Shown: positions 26,173-27,135 of the stretch, in pieces
How the letters are laid out: each line of letters starts with the position of its first letter
How positions within the stretch are numbered: position 1 is the stretch's first letter
DNA from: Chara braunii
Lineage: Eukaryota > Streptophyta > Charophyceae > Charales > Characeae
Assembly: GCA_003427395.1 (NCBI GenBank)
Contig: BFEA01000302.1
Span: 65,588 to 92,722, forward strand
Direction: 5' to 3'
Length of the DNA stretch: 27,135 nt
The notes under the pieces: model-generated
Told to the model about the DNA's origin: nothing
The model's database searches: none
What the model saw: the letters and a program-made list of their open reading frames with translations, nothing else
Position numbers and translations under genes: made by a program

Positions 26173-26294
26173 GGGTCTGGCTCCACTGCTCTCGACGCGT
26201 GTAAGATGAGTGCGAATCTTTGTCTAGAACATGGAAAGATACACCACCATATTTTTTGTCGTTTGTGCATGTCCAGAATAGTGGAGCCAGACCT
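26173..26294 (+). mobile_element. 122-bp MITE, copy 4
   Basis: GGGTCTGGCTCCACTGCTCT at the left pairs with AGTGGAGCCAGACC at the right. The interior has CTAGAACATGGAAAGATACA and TTTTTTGTCGTTTGTGCATG as in the other copies. The flanks are TTA at 26170-26172 and TTG at 26295-26297 if the last C has mutated to T. Same length as the copies at 7045 and 7247. Confidence 0.75.
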
Positions 26295-26351
26295 TTGTAA
26301 TCGCCACTTTTTCTTTTTCTCAAGGAGAAATTACGTGGGAGTCACAAAAAC

Positions 26352-26490
26352 GAGTTATAATTGCAGTATGGGCCAAGATACAGTTTGCAATTGCGGTTCG
26401 GGTAATGTATACAACCCACCTTTTTGGCCAGGTCGGGTGCCCAAAAGACAATTGCAAACTGTATTTTGCCCCATAGTGCAATTATGACTC
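26352..26490. mobile_element. 139-bp foldback element with 42-bp arms
   Basis: Left GAGTTATAATTGCAGTATGG, then ATACAGTTTGCAATTG; complement of the right GAGTCATAATTGCACTATGG, then ATACAGTTTGCAATTG. The arms are 42 bp with few mismatches around a 55-bp centre. I see no clear target duplication. Confidence 0.8.
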
Positions 26491-26516
26491 CTTTTATTTT
26501 TTTTAATTTTTTTTAA

Positions 26517-26646
26517 AGGCTCCATCTATTAGTGGGGAGCAACACCTGCTGGAAACCGGGTCCAGCGTCCTCACATTGTGAGAATCCATAAGATGAGATG
26601 AGAAATAATTTTAGTATCACCTATGCTGGAAACCGGGTCCAGCGTC
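26517..26646 (+). repeat. Dispersed repeat copy 2 with two GCTGGAAACCGGGTCCAGC hairpins
   Basis: 26517-26570 matches 22599-22653. GCTGGAAACCGGGTCCAGC followed by GTCC recurs identically at 26548 and 26625, each able to form a 6-bp stem with a 7-nt loop. The second copy follows CACCTAT and may be a partial duplication of the first. Confidence 0.8.
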
Positions 26647-27068
26647 CCATTGCTAAATCCCTTCTGTTTCTGATAGCCAGTGTCACTACCTTACTAACCC
26701 CTGTGTATTCTCTCTTGCCCTTAACATAGCGGGTCTCGGGTAACGGTCCCGGGAGAACCCGCTCGCCAGTGTTGGGAAACGCGGCGGGACCTGCAGGTGG
26801 TCCTGACAAACACCATGTGAGATCGTCGGGGCAGGCTAAACCGGTGACCGCCGTTGTGATTGTTGAGCGGGCCCGGGTAGAATTGCCAGGTAGAAGTTTT
26901 TTCCCGAAACTTCTATCTGGCCGTCCAACCTGGGTCCGCAACGGCGGTGCTGCTTCAGTGCTTCGTGATGTTTCGGTGCGTTGCATGCGGTCCGCGGTGT
27001 GGTGTTCGCTGGGGACTATCTGGCCGTCCAACCTGCCTCCATGCGGCAATCCCAACGGCGGAGCTGAG

Positions 27069-27071
<3 letters not shown>
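26647..27071. other. GC-rich unassigned region with a ~105-bp spaced repeat
   Basis: TATCTGGCCGTCCAACCTG occurs at 26914-26932 and 27017-27035, each followed by CAACGGCGG(T/A)GCTG. The minus-strand frame at 26621-27055 spans this repeat and is probably incidental. A small inverted repeat, TAGAAGTTT...AAACTTCTA, lies at about 26891. No gene is recognised. Confidence 0.5.

Positions 27072-27135
<64 letters not shown>
27072..27135. repeat. (GA)n microsatellite at window end
   Basis: Uninterrupted GA repeat running to the window border, mirroring the start of the window. Confidence 0.98.

Overview
The window looks like repeat-rich nuclear DNA from a eukaryote. It has long A/T homopolymers, many microsatellites and minisatellites, short inverted-repeat transposons, tRNA-derived SINEs, U6 snRNA retrocopies and a 182-bp assembly gap. 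I found no intact protein-coding gene that I can name. The only protein homology I recognise is an antisense, frameshifted fragment of mitochondrial nad2 (NADH dehydrogenase subunit 2) of the plant type. That points to a land plant or a streptophyte alga with a large, repeat-loaded genome. The lineage is an inference from this one fragment.

Layout. 1-66 and 27072-27135 are (GA)n tracts, so the window starts and ends in the same microsatellite. 235-1316 holds elements ending in AACCACCAGTAC and a 104-106 bp minisatellite. 1400-6500 is mostly anonymous low-complexity sequence with a 37-bp minisatellite, CA and CAT repeats and a large pyrimidine-to-purine switch. 6540-9740 has more CCACCAGTAC palindromes, two 122-bp MITEs, a 161-nt hairpin and possible decayed exons. 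9983-10721 is a SINE with target-site duplications that carries the nad2 fragment. 11919-14713 is a cluster of MITEs with 3-bp target duplications (TTA, TAT, TCA) and mostly GGGCCTCGCCACACC ends, resembling PIF/Harbinger (Tourist-like) elements. 15534-15988 (minus strand) is a U6 snRNA sequence fused directly to a tRNA-derived unit, followed by two more tRNA-like units. 16680-17955 is a tandem segmental duplication around a 24-bp satellite; copy 1 carries a TA-flanked foldback element and copy 2 a U6 retrocopy flanked by a 14-bp direct repeat. 18000-27071 holds more foldback elements, MITEs, a truncated second SINE copy and a ~123-bp tandem duplication that may have been an exon.

The parts do not form a pathway. 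They record retroposition and DNA-transposon activity: small RNAs (tRNA, U6) and organelle DNA have been joined into mobile or retroposed units, and short TIR elements have inserted beside or inside each other. The most unusual items are the U6-tRNA chimera, the SINE with an embedded nad2 segment, and the U6 retrocopy in a minisatellite. Both U6 copies carry a short insertion at the same place, next to the catalytic ACAGAGA box. All homology calls are by eye and no search was run.
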